A stretch of 64,000 nt of DNA from Corticium candelabrum (Eukaryota; Porifera; Homoscleromorpha; Homosclerophorida; Plakinidae), in assembly GCF_963422355.1 (NCBI RefSeq), contig NC_085096.1:6534717-6598716 (forward strand). Reading direction: 5' to 3'. The notes under the pieces were generated by a model. It ran no database searches, was not told where the DNA came from, and saw only the letters and a program-made list of their open reading frames with translations. The position numbers and the translations under genes were made by a program. Positions 10,919 to 21,150 of the stretch are shown piece after piece (within the stretch, counting starts at the first letter, position 1; every line of letters starts with the position of its first letter).

Positions 10919-13900
10919 CTCTCCATGACAGACCAAATGTAGCCTGTCCAAAACCATCCTGGCATTATACTGCCAAAGTCGTACTGCTAGTTGTTCATGT
11001 ATGTTACATACTATTCTGCTAACAGGTAATTTGTTCAAAACTGAAGTTTTCCTTGCAATCACTTTTATGATCTCCAAGCTGTATGTGGACCATGTTCCAT
11101 ATGTCTCAACAATCATAGGGTAAAAACTGGCTCCTGCGCTTGTGACGTCTGAATCGTAGCGAAGGTCTTTCTGAACTTCGCCAGCTTCGGCGGCAGCTCC
11201 TGCTTTGGTAGAGCAACTGTTGATGAAATGATTGGTAAAAGAATTTCTAACTGAGATGTCAAAAAAAGCAGCTTTTCCTTGTAAGAAATCCGGGTGGAAG
11301 ACGTCTCCAGGCCTGTCGTTACTTTCGCTGGAGAAACACTGTTCTCTACGAGACCCAGCATTATCCACTAGCAGATATCGATACAGAATATCACATAGAG
11401 CATTGTGGCGCTTCAAGCGAAGCGGCCCAGAACCACAACCAAGAACATGGTCTCCAAATTTGTCAATTACTTGACCGCATGGACACCGAACAAGAAGTGG
11501 AGAAGAGGGGAAAACAGCAATACCGAGGCGAAGACGCAGAGCAACCAGGAATTCCTCCCGAGACATGACGAGGCCGAGATTTGTGTTGGGTAATGCCCGC
11601 AGCCATGATCCGGAGTGTGGGGTTGAAATTGCGTTCAGACGAGCCTTATCTCTTATGCTGGGAGTACTGTCTTGGATGTGAAGACTGAGTGAGACATCTA
11701 GTAATCGTTGTATTTCTTTTTGAGTCATTTTACGAATTTGTAGATCTTGATTATCTGGAAGAAGTGTGGATAGAATGCTACGACAGTCAAGCTCTCCAGG
11801 AATTGTTATCTCCGATACCTGATCCTCTCTCTCAACGTGAGACGTTTCATTTGACTGATGGAAAGGCAAAGAACATGACAGTAGAAGTCTGCTGGTCAAA
11901 TCACGAGATGAGTTGCAGCTTCCCAAAAAAGCTGCTGGGGCAGAACGACTAGCTTCACGAAGACCGAGACCTCCGAGACGAATGGGCCTGGTAGCCTGTG
12001 ACCAAACTTCATTAGAAATGGAGGAACGAGACAGGCTTTCCAAGCAGTGGCGTAAATTGACGTCAAATCTCAACAGCTCCTTGGTGATCTTGTTTGTTGG
12101 AACTGTACGGATGATGTGATTGAGTTTACAGAGACCCAAGCAACTACGTAGAAGGTGTAATTCCACCTGGGGGTCATCTAAATCAGACAAACGATTTTGA
12201 CAGTCACTGATTTTGTCAATCCTTTTAGCAACTGACATGGCAAAGAAAGCGTCTGATCCACAGAGTGGTGCACCCAGTAATTCAGCTCCTCCGGCCACTT
12301 CAGTGATACGTTGAACTTCAGGAGGGAAATCAAGAAACTGTTGATCGCCGGAAGGCCAAAACACCTCACATTTGCTCGTATTAAGGTGTAGCCCAAACAG
12401 GGGTCCTTTTATTTCAAGAACATTAAGGAGAGTAGCAACTGCAGTGCGGGGACCAACGAACGAACCGTCATCAAGATACCAAAGCTTCATGTTGATGTCG
12501 GGAAGAGGACCAATACTGTCCATCAACTCCATGATGACAAGAGAGAATAAGAGAGGGCCCAAAGGATCTCCCTGTTGTACACCTCCTGATGAAGGAATTA
12601 GAATATCACCAAAGTTGAGGAAGCCTTCACAATGGTAGCACCATTGTGCCCAGCCAAATAGAGCAGGGAATTCTCTGTGTAGGCGATGCAAGAAAGAGGA
12701 GCGAAAGCATTCATTAAAAGCGTTTGAAAAATCAATCTTGAGACAACACAAGTCAGCGTTGTCACCATGTTCATCAAGAAGAGCAGAAAGGGCATGAATG
12801 GCTGCTTCGACACCTCCAGGTACACCAACACCAACCTGGCCATATGGCAAAAAGACTTCCGGCAGTGTAGATTTCACAGCCATACAACAAAGCCTACTGG
12901 CCAGGCGTCGCAGAATTTCACCAACTGCAATAGGCCGTATGCCACCGGATTTCTTTCGAAGAGCAGTCAAAGGTGCCCCAACCAGCCAAGGAGATATGCG
13001 AACATCAGCATGACCCGATAACAAGAAACAAATGAATTGAGTAAGACTATCCAAGCAGTCTATTGAGGAAGGAGTTGTGGTTCCATCTATTGCATCAATC
13101 AGGTGCTGATGTTGCAGTTGAGAAGCTCCAGGACTTGAACCTCTAGGAAAGGCACGTAAGGCAGTAAGCACTGAATCCTGATTGACAGTGATCGTTGGTG
13201 GAATGTCTGTATTCCATTCAGGGAGTGAGTGGCAAGGATGGCGTTGTTGTAGTTCATGTATAGCGTCATTATCATCAGAGGCTGCCAAGCCATATGAGCC
13301 TAAAACGCGCATAGCATCTCGGAAACGACCTTCTCGTGCCAAGGCTAAAGAACGTCTGGCATTGTTTTGAGCAATTGATGGTTTCTTGCTACTGGAAGAC
13401 ATATGAGAGATAGCATCAGCTCTAGCATCAGCCCACAAAGAGGGAAGGTCTCCAGATTGCCAACGATCAAGACGAGATTGAAGTATTGACTTCACCACAT
13501 ACCGTTTTTTCCTTCCTCCTCTAGGCGGGCAGCGCAGAACAGCCTTTGCAAACATATGTAGACGTGCAAACCCCCATATGCCGTTTTTAATGGCGTGTTT
13601 GAACTCAACAGAAAGTACTTTCCCAAGTAAAGGGCGAACAGAACGTGGGATGTGATTGACAGTTTTAGTTGGCAAGTGAGAAACTTCCTCCATGAGGGTA
13701 TTGAAAAGGACTGTCTCAGATGAACTGTGACAAGACAGGTGGACAGCAGAGTGGATAGCCTCCATGACTGGATCATCAAATGACTGAAAAGATGGTTCCT
13801 CATAGAAACTTGGCATTTCTGTCATTCCTGTCTGTATATCGATCTCCTCCTCACTATCTCCTCCTTGCGAGGGAGGCAGCTGTGGAGCAAGTGTGAAATT

Positions 13901-14251
13901 CGAACAATTGGCAGCTGAAGAGGAACAAACAGTGACGTCATCTAACCAGACTGACTGTCCCGGATCCAACATGGTTCCACCACAGCGGGGGAGACCAGGG
14001 CCTTGAGAACGGCGACAAAAGTTCCACCGTCTGGCATACGAAAAACCGCAGACCGAACAAAGGCGACGACCTGACCTGGTAAGGAAATCCACAGGAGGAA
14101 AGCAACGACGACTGATATGATCAAGATTTATGTGTTGCCATAAAGCGTAGTCGTCTCGACGAGGAACGTGGCAAACAGGACAAGTCGCTAGACAAGAACT
14201 GGACGGTGATGTGGAGCAACACGAACCACCATTATCCGATGACGCAGACAT
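10916..14251 (-). CDS. R2-superclade-type non-LTR retrotransposon ORF (zinc finger, RT, restriction-like endonuclease), intact
   Basis: One open frame of 1,111 codons. The N-terminus holds a C2H2-type finger (CPVCHVPRRDDYALWQHINL, DH; residues about 24-46) and a second CSVCG cysteine pair. The central part is a reverse transcriptase: KKSGGIRPIAVGEILRRLAS, the first catalytic Asp in CCLKIDFSNAFNE, the GGVQQGDPLGPLLFSL motif, and WYLDDG near residue 590. The C-terminus has CPCGQVIDKFGDHVLGC, like the zinc-binding region next to the R2 endonuclease. It is followed by RREQ...RPGDVFHPDF (about 980) and AAFFDISVRNSF, consistent with a PD-(D/E)XK-like nuclease. There is no APE endonuclease. Such proteins nick a target and prime reverse transcription from it. 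All catalytic residues visible are intact, so the copy may be competent. The clade (HERO-, R4-, Utopia-like or other) cannot be settled by eye. Confidence 0.85.
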   Translation of the reverse strand: MSASSDNGGSCCSTSPSSSCLATCPVCHVPRRDDYALWQHINLDHISRRCFPPVDFLTRSGRRLCSVCGFSYARRWNFCRRSQGPGLPRCGGTMLDPGQSVWLDDVTVCSSSAANCSNFTLAPQLPPSQGGDSEEEIDIQTGMTEMPSFYEEPSFQSFDDPVMEAIHSAVHLSCHSSSETVLFNTLMEEVSHLPTKTVNHIPRSVRPLLGKVLSVEFKHAIKNGIWGFARLHMFAKAVLRCPPRGGRKKRYVVKSILQSRLDRWQSGDLPSLWADARADAISHMSSSSKKPSIAQNNARRSLALAREGRFRDAMRVLGSYGLAASDDNDAIHELQQRHPCHSLPEWNTDIPPTITVNQDSVLTALRAFPRGSSPGASQLQHQHLIDAIDGTTTPSSIDCLDSLTQFICFLLSGHADVRISPWLVGAPLTALRKKSGGIRPIAVGEILRRLASRLCCMAVKSTLPEVFLPYGQVGVGVPGGVEAAIHALSALLDEHGDNADLCCLKIDFSNAFNECFRSSFLHRLHREFPALFGWAQWCYHCEGFLNFGDILIPSSGGVQQGDPLGPLLFSLVIMELMDSIGPLPDINMKLWYLDDGSFVGPRTAVATLLNVLEIKGPLFGLHLNTSKCEVFWPSGDQQFLDFPPEVQRITEVAGGAELLGAPLCGSDAFFAMSVAKRIDKISDCQNRLSDLDDPQVELHLLRSCLGLCKLNHIIRTVPTNKITKELLRFDVNLRHCLESLSRSSISNEVWSQATRPIRLGGLGLREASRSAPAAFLGSCNSSRDLTSRLLLSCSLPFHQSNETSHVEREDQVSEITIPGELDCRSILSTLLPDNQDLQIRKMTQKEIQRLLDVSLSLHIQDSTPSIRDKARLNAISTPHSGSWLRALPNTNLGLVMSREEFLVALRLRLGIAVFPSSPLLVRCPCGQVIDKFGDHVLGCGSGPLRLKRHNALCDILYRYLLVDNAGSRREQCFSSESNDRPGDVFHPDFLQGKAAFFDISVRNSFTNHFINSCSTKAGAAAEAGEVQKDLRYDSDVTSAGASFYPMIVETYGTWSTYSLEIIKVIARKTSVLNKLPVSRIVCNIHEQLAVRLWQYNARMVLDRLHLVCHGE

Positions 14252-14508
14252 CCTGAGTTGAGATGGACGTCGACAGAAAACCCAGGAGCAAACGTAATGA
14301 GACTACCAGCAGAAAAGAGCTGAAAAACGCTTGAAAGAAAGAAAGAAGCAGTCCCTGTGATCACCCGAGTAGCGAGAATAGCCAGAGACACCGTCAGCGA
14401 CTTAAAACATGGGCGACGCCATCGCTTATCCGGGATATATATATATATATATATATTATTTTTTATTTTTACACACACACATACACGTGTGTGAAACATC
14501 AACATATA

Positions 14509-14760
14509 CTAAGTGAGCAAGTCCCAAAGACAGCCACTAGAAAAATGCAGTTGCATACAACCGTGCACTAAACGAGCATTAAATAACCAGAGTTTCACAG
14601 ATAATTGTTCAGTGAGGTACTGGAAGGCTTGAGAAACGGATGTTGTGTTACAGGTGGTAGTCTTCAAAGCGATAATCTTTAGGGTCTTCAAGCTAGAAGG
14701 TGTCCAATAACCTAGGGTCTCCAAAACCAGAGGGAAGAACTCTCGGCCAGCAGCAGCAAC
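14509..14760 (-). pseudogene. 5'-truncated RLE non-LTR element (copy C), C-terminus only
   Basis: Minus-strand residues FFPLVLETLGYWTPSSLK and LTEQLSVKLWLFNARLV match the extreme C-terminus of the neighbouring elements (FYPLVVESYGVW and LHEQLSVKLWQYNSRM at the end of the 14896-21150 frame). Only about the last 85 codons remain, starting abruptly at a (CATA)n/(TA)n boundary. This is the usual outcome of incomplete target-primed reverse transcription. The 3' flank (14456-14480) again shows TAAAAATAAAAAATA plus (AT)n. Confidence 0.85.
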
Positions 14761-14762
14761 GA

Positions 14763-14847
<85 letters not shown>

Positions 14848-14880
14848 TTATTTTTATTTTTTTATTAAAATTATAACCGC
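14761..14880. repeat. (CATA)n-(TA)n microsatellite plus T/A tail between two non-LTR copies
   Basis: (CATA) repeats at 14763-14790, then about 50 bp of (TA)n, then a T-rich tract with TTTTTATTTTT to 14873. It separates the truncated copy C from copy B and probably represents target microsatellite plus the 3' tail of copy B. Confidence 0.85.
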
Positions 14881-14895
14881 CCAATGGACGGAACA

Positions 14896-17800
14896 CTACT
14901 GAAAAACACCACTACAAACACTTGCTACAGATAAAACATCTAGATGTTCAGTTATCATGCGAGAGTTGTATTGCCACAGTTTCACAGACAGTTGTTCATG
15001 AAGGTTAGTAATAGCTCGGCTGAAACTGTGACCTGTAGACAGAGTAGACTTCTTGGCAATAGACTTCAGCAGTTCAAGACTATGTTCTGACCAGACTCCA
15101 TATGACTCAACAACCAAAGGATAGAACAAGCAACCATACGAGGAAACATTTGAGTCGTGGCGTTCGTCTTTCTCCATTTCCCCAGCTTGAGCAGCAGCAC
15201 CAGCCTTTACAGCTGCATTGATGACATGTGAGGGAGAAAATGAATTTCGCACTGAGATATCAAAATAAGCAGCCTTTCCGTTGGAGAAGTCGGGATGAAA
15301 AACATCACCTGGTCTGTCCATGGATTGAGAAGAACACCGCTGCTCTCTTCGTACCCCAGAATTATCCACAAGCAACCAGTGATAGACGGTGTCACATAAG
15401 GCGTCATGTCGTCTGATTCGCAGAGAGCTGCTACAGCCAAGTGCGTGGTCACCAAAGACATCTAAAATATGGCCACAGACACAGCGAATTGAACGTGGGG
15501 GAGGTGAAAACACTGGAACTCCTAAGCGCAAACGCAAAGCAGTCACGAATTCACGCGGGGACATGGCCAGGCTGAGATTTGGGTTAGGGATTGCCCTCAA
15601 CCAAGCCCCCACATGAGGAAATGTGACAGCATTAAAACGCGCTTGTTCTCGCAAACTACAAAGAGACGACCTAACGCTGGATTTCAAAGCGTCATCTAAA
15701 GCTCGTTGAATTGAATGTTGCGTGGAATTAACAGATAGCGCCGTACTATTAGGTGGTAAAAGATCCGCCAAACACTGCCGACATTCCAATTCGCCAGGGA
15801 AAACGGAAGTAGGAGACATACTATCTGACCCATCAGGTGGAGAAAATGGCATTGAAGGAGTGAAGAGCAGGCGGAGAGACAAAGTCCGAGAGGAGTTGCA
15901 ACTACCGACAAAGGCTGCAGAGGAAGATCTGTGAGCCTCACGTAGACCGAGACCACCTAAACGAGTAGGAAGTGTAGCCTGTCTCCATGGCAAATCAGAG
16001 ATAGAGGAAGAGGACAAAGACTCCAAGCTATGATGAAGCCCTCTGTCAAAACGTAACAAAACTTCGTCAATCCTGCAGCCAGGAACAGTTCTGATGATAT
16101 GATTCAGCTTACAGAGGCTCAAGCAACTCCTCAGGAGATGAAGCTCCACTTGGGGATCCTCCAAAGCTGACAGACGATCCTGCCAGTTCAAAATCCTGTC
16201 CACACGTTGGGAAACAAACTCACAAACATAGGAGTCAGGTCCGTATACTGGACAGCCAAGAAAGTCAATACCACCATAGATATTAACACTTCGCTGAATT
16301 TCAGGTGCGAAAGCAGGGAATTCCTGATCACCCGAAGGCCAGAATATTTCACATTTCTTCAAATTGACATGCAGACCAAAAGAGGGACCTTTGGATATTA
16401 AGAGGTCTAACAGCCCAGCTACTGAAGAACGCGAACCTACGAACAATCCGTCATCCAAATACCATACCTTTAGCTTGAAATCAGGTAATGGCCCCAACTC
16501 ATCCAAGAACTCTAAAACAACTAAGGAGAAAAGAAGTGGCCCAAGGGGATCCCCTTGCTGCACTCCTGCGCATGACTTAATCCATGAAGAGCCAAAGGAT
16601 AGCATACTTTCGCAGTGATAACACCATGATGACCATCCAAAAAGGGCTGGAAACTCTTTGTGTAAACGACCCAAAAATGAAACGCGAGAACATTCATTGA
16701 AAGCATTTGTCATATCAATTTTGAGGCAACAAAGAGAAGGATCCGACCCATAGCGTGCTATACAACTAGACAGAGCATGTATGGCAGCGTCTACACCTCC
16801 TGGGACCCCAACTCCAACCTGACCATAAGGCAAAAAAGTGTCTGGCAAGTCTGCCTTCACAGCAGAACAGCATAAGCGACTGATTAGTCGACGCAGAACC
16901 TCACCAACTGCTATTGGGCGAATGCCACCTTGCTTCTTCAGCAGAGCAGTAAGAGGAGCTCCACACAACCAGGGAGCTATTCTGGGGTCTGCACGACCAG
17001 AAAGAAGAAAGTTAATCAAGCATGTCAAGTTCTCCAGACAATGCTTGGCTGAGGGTGTTGTTGTATCAATAGCATCAAGCAAATGTTGAGAATTCAATTG
17101 AGAAGCACCAGGACTGGAACCACGAGGAAAAGATTGAAGGGCAGCTAGAACTGCATCCAAACTGGCAGACAGAGGAGAAGGAATCTCATCAGTATGACCT
17201 GGCACAGCGTGAGCAGGGTGACGCTGACGTAATTCTTCATGAGCCTTCTTGTTGTTGGGATTGACAGTACCCAAAGAGCCAAGAGAACGCATAGCTTCTC
17301 GGTAACGACCCTCTCTGGCATAAGCTAATGCTCGTTTTCGGTTGGCTTGCTCAACAGAAGAAGACTTGGGAAAGATCGACTTTCTGGAATCAGCATCAAG
17401 TCTAGCCTCAGACCAAAGACCCAGAAGATTGCCAGAAGTCCACTGTTCTAACCGGGAGAGTAACATAGCCTTAACTATAACGCGCTTTTTCTTGCCTCCT
17501 CTTGGTGGACATCTCAACACAGCCTTAGCAAACATGTGTAAGCGTGCATAACCCCACAGACCATGATGAGTGGCATTCCTAAATTCTGTGGCAAGGGCTT
17601 CAGCAACAGCAGGGCGGACTGAACATGGAATGTGACCAACAGTCTTGACTGGCAACAAAGAAATTTCCTGCATCAAGGCTTCAAACAAAACCGACTCAAG
17701 ATGGACGGGGCACGCAAGGTTACATGCAGCCCTGATTGCTTCCACAACAGGCTCATCAAAATCGCATGCTTGAGCAGCAGAAGGACCAGATATAGAAGCA

Positions 17801-20800
17801 TTTGACACACCAGGAACATCTTCAGGATGAGCAGAATCAAGAAGAACTGCGTCCACACCTTCCTGTTCATATTCTGACGCCATCTTAGAAAACCACGATG
17901 TCCAGTTATACTGCACCCCCTCTCTCAAAAGAGCTCGTAGTGGGTGTGTTAGTTCGGCAAATCCTGCCACAAACTTCCTGTAGTAGGACGCTAATCCTAG
18001 AAAGGAACGTAATTCCTTGACATTCTTTGGCACCGGAAACCGTTCAATAGCTTCAGTCTTCCTTTTATCTGGGCTAACTCCATCCGTTGAAATCATATGA
18101 CCTAAGTATGGAACTTCCCGACTCAGAAACTTACACTTCTGTGGTTTCAGCTTCAGTCCAGCTTCGGTCAGACGGTTAAAAACCTGCTCAAGATTTTGGA
18201 AATGCTCTTCGACTGAGTTTGAAAACACGATAATGTCGTCGAGATATACACCACATATCTCTTCCAATCCTGCCAAGATCACCTGCATTGCTCTTTGAAA
18301 TGTGGCTGGAGCGTTGCACAGCCCGAAGGGCATGACATTGAACTCGAAGAGTCCATGGTGTGTTATGAACGCTGTTTTTGGACGAGACTGTGGGCTCATC
18401 GGTATCTGCCAATATCCTGACGCTTCGTCTAAGCAACTGAAGAACTGGGCGCCTCCTAACCTGTCAATGAGATCATCTATTCGCGGAAGTGGAAAAACGT
18501 CTCTTCTCGTAATGGCATTCAACCTCCTATAGTCCACACAGAAACGGTAACTGTTGTCCTTTTTCTTGACGAGGACCACAGGGCTCGACCACGGACTTGA
18601 CGACGGACGAATTATTCCTTGTGAAAGCATGTCCTCCACCATCTGCACTATCTGAGGCCTCAGGGAAAACGGTTCTCTTCTTGGCCTTTGCATAATGGGC
18701 TGGTGGTCTCCCGTCTCAATCTCGTGTTCGACTAGATCTGTTCGTCCCAGCTCTCCTTCCAGGACGGCAAAGACATCTGCGTGTTGCAGAAGCCATTCTT
18801 TCACTTGTTTTAGGACCTCCTCGGGCAACTCACTGGCAGAGAAGTCTAATTGGGACAACAACGTTTCCTTCCTCTCCTTAACTTTCTCTGCGTCACCCTC
18901 ACTCATATCCACTCTCTGTCCAGATACCGTATTCACAGTGTGTTCTCTCTCCTCATCTGGGGGCACAGCTGCGCCAAGCATGTCTGTATTCTCTCGGGAC
19001 AGACGGGCAGCATCGACCAGATCACAGTCTTCCACTGTACCTACAACTTCTCCTTTGGCGGCCTTAGACAGTGTGGCCTCCCCATTGGTCACCAAAATTT
19101 GAGCCGCGCCATCCTGATCCAGTACTAAGATAGTATCCTCAGTGAGTAGCTCTCTCTTCCTCTGCCAGTCACGGTTGGGCTCAAAAATAACCGGTTCACC
19201 AGGTTTCCAATCTCCTTCCACCCGAACCTTCACAAACGTAGCGTGGTTTGGGGGAACTCGACATGCTCCAACCAGTCGGACATTGGTCCGGGCTGCGTTT
19301 ACACTCGACCCTCCTGTTGCACGGCGGACTTCTACGCTAGGGGCTAAGGATACTAGTCCTAGCTTCAAACTGGCCTCTAGTCCCAGCAGACAAGGTGGCT
19401 TAGCCTTCTCTGACACAAACACAGGTACTGTGGCAGTCAATCCGTCTTTCACAGATAACTCAAGTTCGACTTGAGCCAATACCGGGATCTCCTGGTGATT
19501 GTAGTCCGTTAGCCTTACTCCTGGTCGTTTCAGATCACTACTCCGCACTTTACCCTTCCTGGCCACCTGCAAAAGTACAGCTTCCGAAACGATGCAGACA
19601 GGAGAGCCCGTATCTAGCATTGCTTCTACTTCACAGCCCCCAACTAGGATTCGGGAGTAAGGACGTGGTCCTACCGCTTCAGTGACAACCGCTACCTGCT
19701 CCTCTTCCTGTGTTGCTGCAACCGATAGTCGTAGCCGTCGGAGCTGCAAATCCTCGTATTCCTTTTTAGCCCTTTCGATTCTCTCTTCCAGGCTCACTGA
19801 CTCTGGTGACTGTTGTACCACTGATACCTGGCTAGGTTTACTTCCTTGCTGTGGCTTGGTCTTGACTGGTCCCTTATCTCCTCCTAAGTCAGGACAGTCA
19901 GGTGCATAGTGTCCCTTCCGTTGGCATTTGAAACACCTTATCCATGGCTTCCTGGTTGGACCTCCAAGCTTAGCTGAGGTAGCGATCCCTTGCTCAGCTT
20001 CCTTGTCCTGCTCAGTTTCACCTGGTATACGGGTTAGAGTGGACTCAGTTGTTACTTGTGCAGTATGCTGCTTGACAGCCTTTCCTCTGGGATTTCCCCT
20101 AGCAGACACTCCAAGCAACTGTTCCTCTACCGCTTCTGCCATTCGCGCCTGGCTTACACCATCTTCAAACGTATCCAAGGGGTACTTCAAGTGTGTCTTC
20201 CACTTGGTCAACAGTCCCTGTTCAAACTGACCGAGTAGTATCTTGTCTCGCAGTTCGTTGTCCATGCTGTGCCTTTCAAAAGCTTGCATCATCAATCGCT
20301 GTAATGCTTCTGCGAAGTCACTAACTGACTCTCCTTCTCTCTGACGTCTGCTGTTAAATTGGTTACGCCTGTAGGATTCCAGTCTGACAGGTTGCAACAC
20401 CTTTATCAACGCATCTCGGGCTTCTTCATACGTCCTGCGTTGGTCATCTTTCAATGACTCGTACATCCTCAGTGCCCTGCCTCCCAAGTGGACTTCAAAC
20501 TGCAACCGCCTAATCTCACCAGACCAACCAGCCAGCAGAGAGTATCTCTCGAACTCTTTCACAAACTGTTTGAAGCCATCTTCGTCATTGACCCTCTCCC
20601 CTGTAAACTTTTGCAACCGAGGAAGACTCCAGGCCCTCATTGCACTGGCAACACTCGACTCATGACTTTGATGCTCCTCCATTTGCCTACCTGTCTGGTT
20701 AGTAGTTCCCAACGATTGGCTGCTAGCGCTCTCTGCCCTCTCAGCAACATCCTCTGTGCGTAATTCGTCCTCCTCCAAGGGTGGGGCTATCTCTCTGGCA

Positions 20801-21150
20801 TCCTCCAATTTCTGGACGAGCTCCTCAATTTGTGAATCCCGTTTTGCCAGCATTTCCGTATACTCATTGCGCATACGCTCCTGGTGCGCTCTCACGTCAT
20901 CCAACGTCTTTTCTGTTCTATCTCTCACCTCTTCCTTGGCTTCGAGCACTTGCAGTCGAACGGATTTCCGTTCTTCTTCGAGCTCTTTCTCCAGCTGAGA
21001 GACCCTCTGCAGCGCTTCCTCTAGCTGAGTCTTCTGTTCTTCTACCTGGCGGCGAAGTGACTCGACTTCTCCCTCACTTGCCATGGTCTGCCTCGATCTC
21101 AAGTTGTAACGCCTCCCGAAGTCACTCTCCAGGACGGTTTCTCCCTTCAC
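14896..21150 (-). CDS. Chimeric 2,084-codon frame: Ty3/gypsy gag-protease-RT joined in frame to an RLE non-LTR RT/endonuclease
   Basis: A single open frame with no internal stop. Residues 1-1083 are Ty3/gypsy: a coiled-coil-rich gag N-terminus (about 25-125), a gag core, a CCHC zinc knuckle (CFKCQRKGHYAPDCP, about 405), aspartic protease (AMLDTGSPVCIVS, about 513), and RT with YRFCVDYRRLNAIT and GVYLDDIIVFS (about 967). The RT connection ends at VQYNW, where RNase H should begin. Residues 1084-1089 (TSWFSK) lead into Met 1090. From there the frame is an RLE-type non-LTR element: an N-terminal region without zinc finger, RT with GGVDAAIHAL, GVQQGDPLGPLLFSL and WYLDDG (about 1564), CVCGHILDVFGDHALGC, and RPGDV (about 1945). 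Gypsy RNase H, integrase and 3' LTR are absent. The simplest reading is a 5'-truncated non-LTR insertion into gypsy that happens to keep the frame. A true composite element is possible but unproven. Confidence 0.85.
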   Translation of the reverse strand: MKGETVLESDFGRRYNLRSRQTMASEGEVESLRRQVEEQKTQLEEALQRVSQLEKELEEERKSVRLQVLEAKEEVRDRTEKTLDDVRAHQERMRNEYTEMLAKRDSQIEELVQKLEDAREIAPPLEEDELRTEDVAERAESASSQSLGTTNQTGRQMEEHQSHESSVASAMRAWSLPRLQKFTGERVNDEDGFKQFVKEFERYSLLAGWSGEIRRLQFEVHLGGRALRMYESLKDDQRRTYEEARDALIKVLQPVRLESYRRNQFNSRRQREGESVSDFAEALQRLMMQAFERHSMDNELRDKILLGQFEQGLLTKWKTHLKYPLDTFEDGVSQARMAEAVEEQLLGVSARGNPRGKAVKQHTAQVTTESTLTRIPGETEQDKEAEQGIATSAKLGGPTRKPWIRCFKCQRKGHYAPDCPDLGGDKGPVKTKPQQGSKPSQVSVVQQSPESVSLEERIERAKKEYEDLQLRRLRLSVAATQEEEQVAVVTEAVGPRPYSRILVGGCEVEAMLDTGSPVCIVSEAVLLQVARKGKVRSSDLKRPGVRLTDYNHQEIPVLAQVELELSVKDGLTATVPVFVSEKAKPPCLLGLEASLKLGLVSLAPSVEVRRATGGSSVNAARTNVRLVGACRVPPNHATFVKVRVEGDWKPGEPVIFEPNRDWQRKRELLTEDTILVLDQDGAAQILVTNGEATLSKAAKGEVVGTVEDCDLVDAARLSRENTDMLGAAVPPDEEREHTVNTVSGQRVDMSEGDAEKVKERKETLLSQLDFSASELPEEVLKQVKEWLLQHADVFAVLEGELGRTDLVEHEIETGDHQPIMQRPRREPFSLRPQIVQMVEDMLSQGIIRPSSSPWSSPVVLVKKKDNSYRFCVDYRRLNAITRRDVFPLPRIDDLIDRLGGAQFFSCLDEASGYWQIPMSPQSRPKTAFITHHGLFEFNVMPFGLCNAPATFQRAMQVILAGLEEICGVYLDDIIVFSNSVEEHFQNLEQVFNRLTEAGLKLKPQKCKFLSREVPYLGHMISTDGVSPDKRKTEAIERFPVPKNVKELRSFLGLASYYRKFVAGFAELTHPLRALLREGVQYNWTSWFSKMASEYEQEGVDAVLLDSAHPEDVPGVSNASISGPSAAQACDFDEPVVEAIRAACNLACPVHLESVLFEALMQEISLLPVKTVGHIPCSVRPAVAEALATEFRNATHHGLWGYARLHMFAKAVLRCPPRGGKKKRVIVKAMLLSRLEQWTSGNLLGLWSEARLDADSRKSIFPKSSSVEQANRKRALAYAREGRYREAMRSLGSLGTVNPNNKKAHEELRQRHPAHAVPGHTDEIPSPLSASLDAVLAALQSFPRGSSPGASQLNSQHLLDAIDTTTPSAKHCLENLTCLINFLLSGRADPRIAPWLCGAPLTALLKKQGGIRPIAVGEVLRRLISRLCCSAVKADLPDTFLPYGQVGVGVPGGVDAAIHALSSCIARYGSDPSLCCLKIDMTNAFNECSRVSFLGRLHKEFPALFGWSSWCYHCESMLSFGSSWIKSCAGVQQGDPLGPLLFSLVVLEFLDELGPLPDFKLKVWYLDDGLFVGSRSSVAGLLDLLISKGPSFGLHVNLKKCEIFWPSGDQEFPAFAPEIQRSVNIYGGIDFLGCPVYGPDSYVCEFVSQRVDRILNWQDRLSALEDPQVELHLLRSCLSLCKLNHIIRTVPGCRIDEVLLRFDRGLHHSLESLSSSSISDLPWRQATLPTRLGGLGLREAHRSSSAAFVGSCNSSRTLSLRLLFTPSMPFSPPDGSDSMSPTSVFPGELECRQCLADLLPPNSTALSVNSTQHSIQRALDDALKSSVRSSLCSLREQARFNAVTFPHVGAWLRAIPNPNLSLAMSPREFVTALRLRLGVPVFSPPPRSIRCVCGHILDVFGDHALGCSSSLRIRRHDALCDTVYHWLLVDNSGVRREQRCSSQSMDRPGDVFHPDFSNGKAAYFDISVRNSFSPSHVINAAVKAGAAAQAGEMEKDERHDSNVSSYGCLFYPLVVESYGVWSEHSLELLKSIAKKSTLSTGHSFSRAITNLHEQLSVKLWQYNSRMITEHLDVLSVASVCSGVFQ

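Larger units (their letters stand above)
10795..14433 (-). mobile_element. Full-length RLE-type non-LTR retrotransposon (copy A)
   Basis: The unit begins at about 14433, where a non-repetitive leader (minus sense: GGATAAGCGATGGCGTCGCC) abuts (TA)n. It has a leader of about 180 bp, the 1,111-codon frame, and the T/A-rich tail to about 10795. Both ends abut TA-rich microsatellite, so a target duplication cannot be read. Confidence 0.7.

Noticed and set aside
10708..11022. 104-codon plus frame with IYIYI and F-rich runs
   Set aside because: It crosses the T/A-rich tail of the non-LTR element and the antisense of its 3' coding end.
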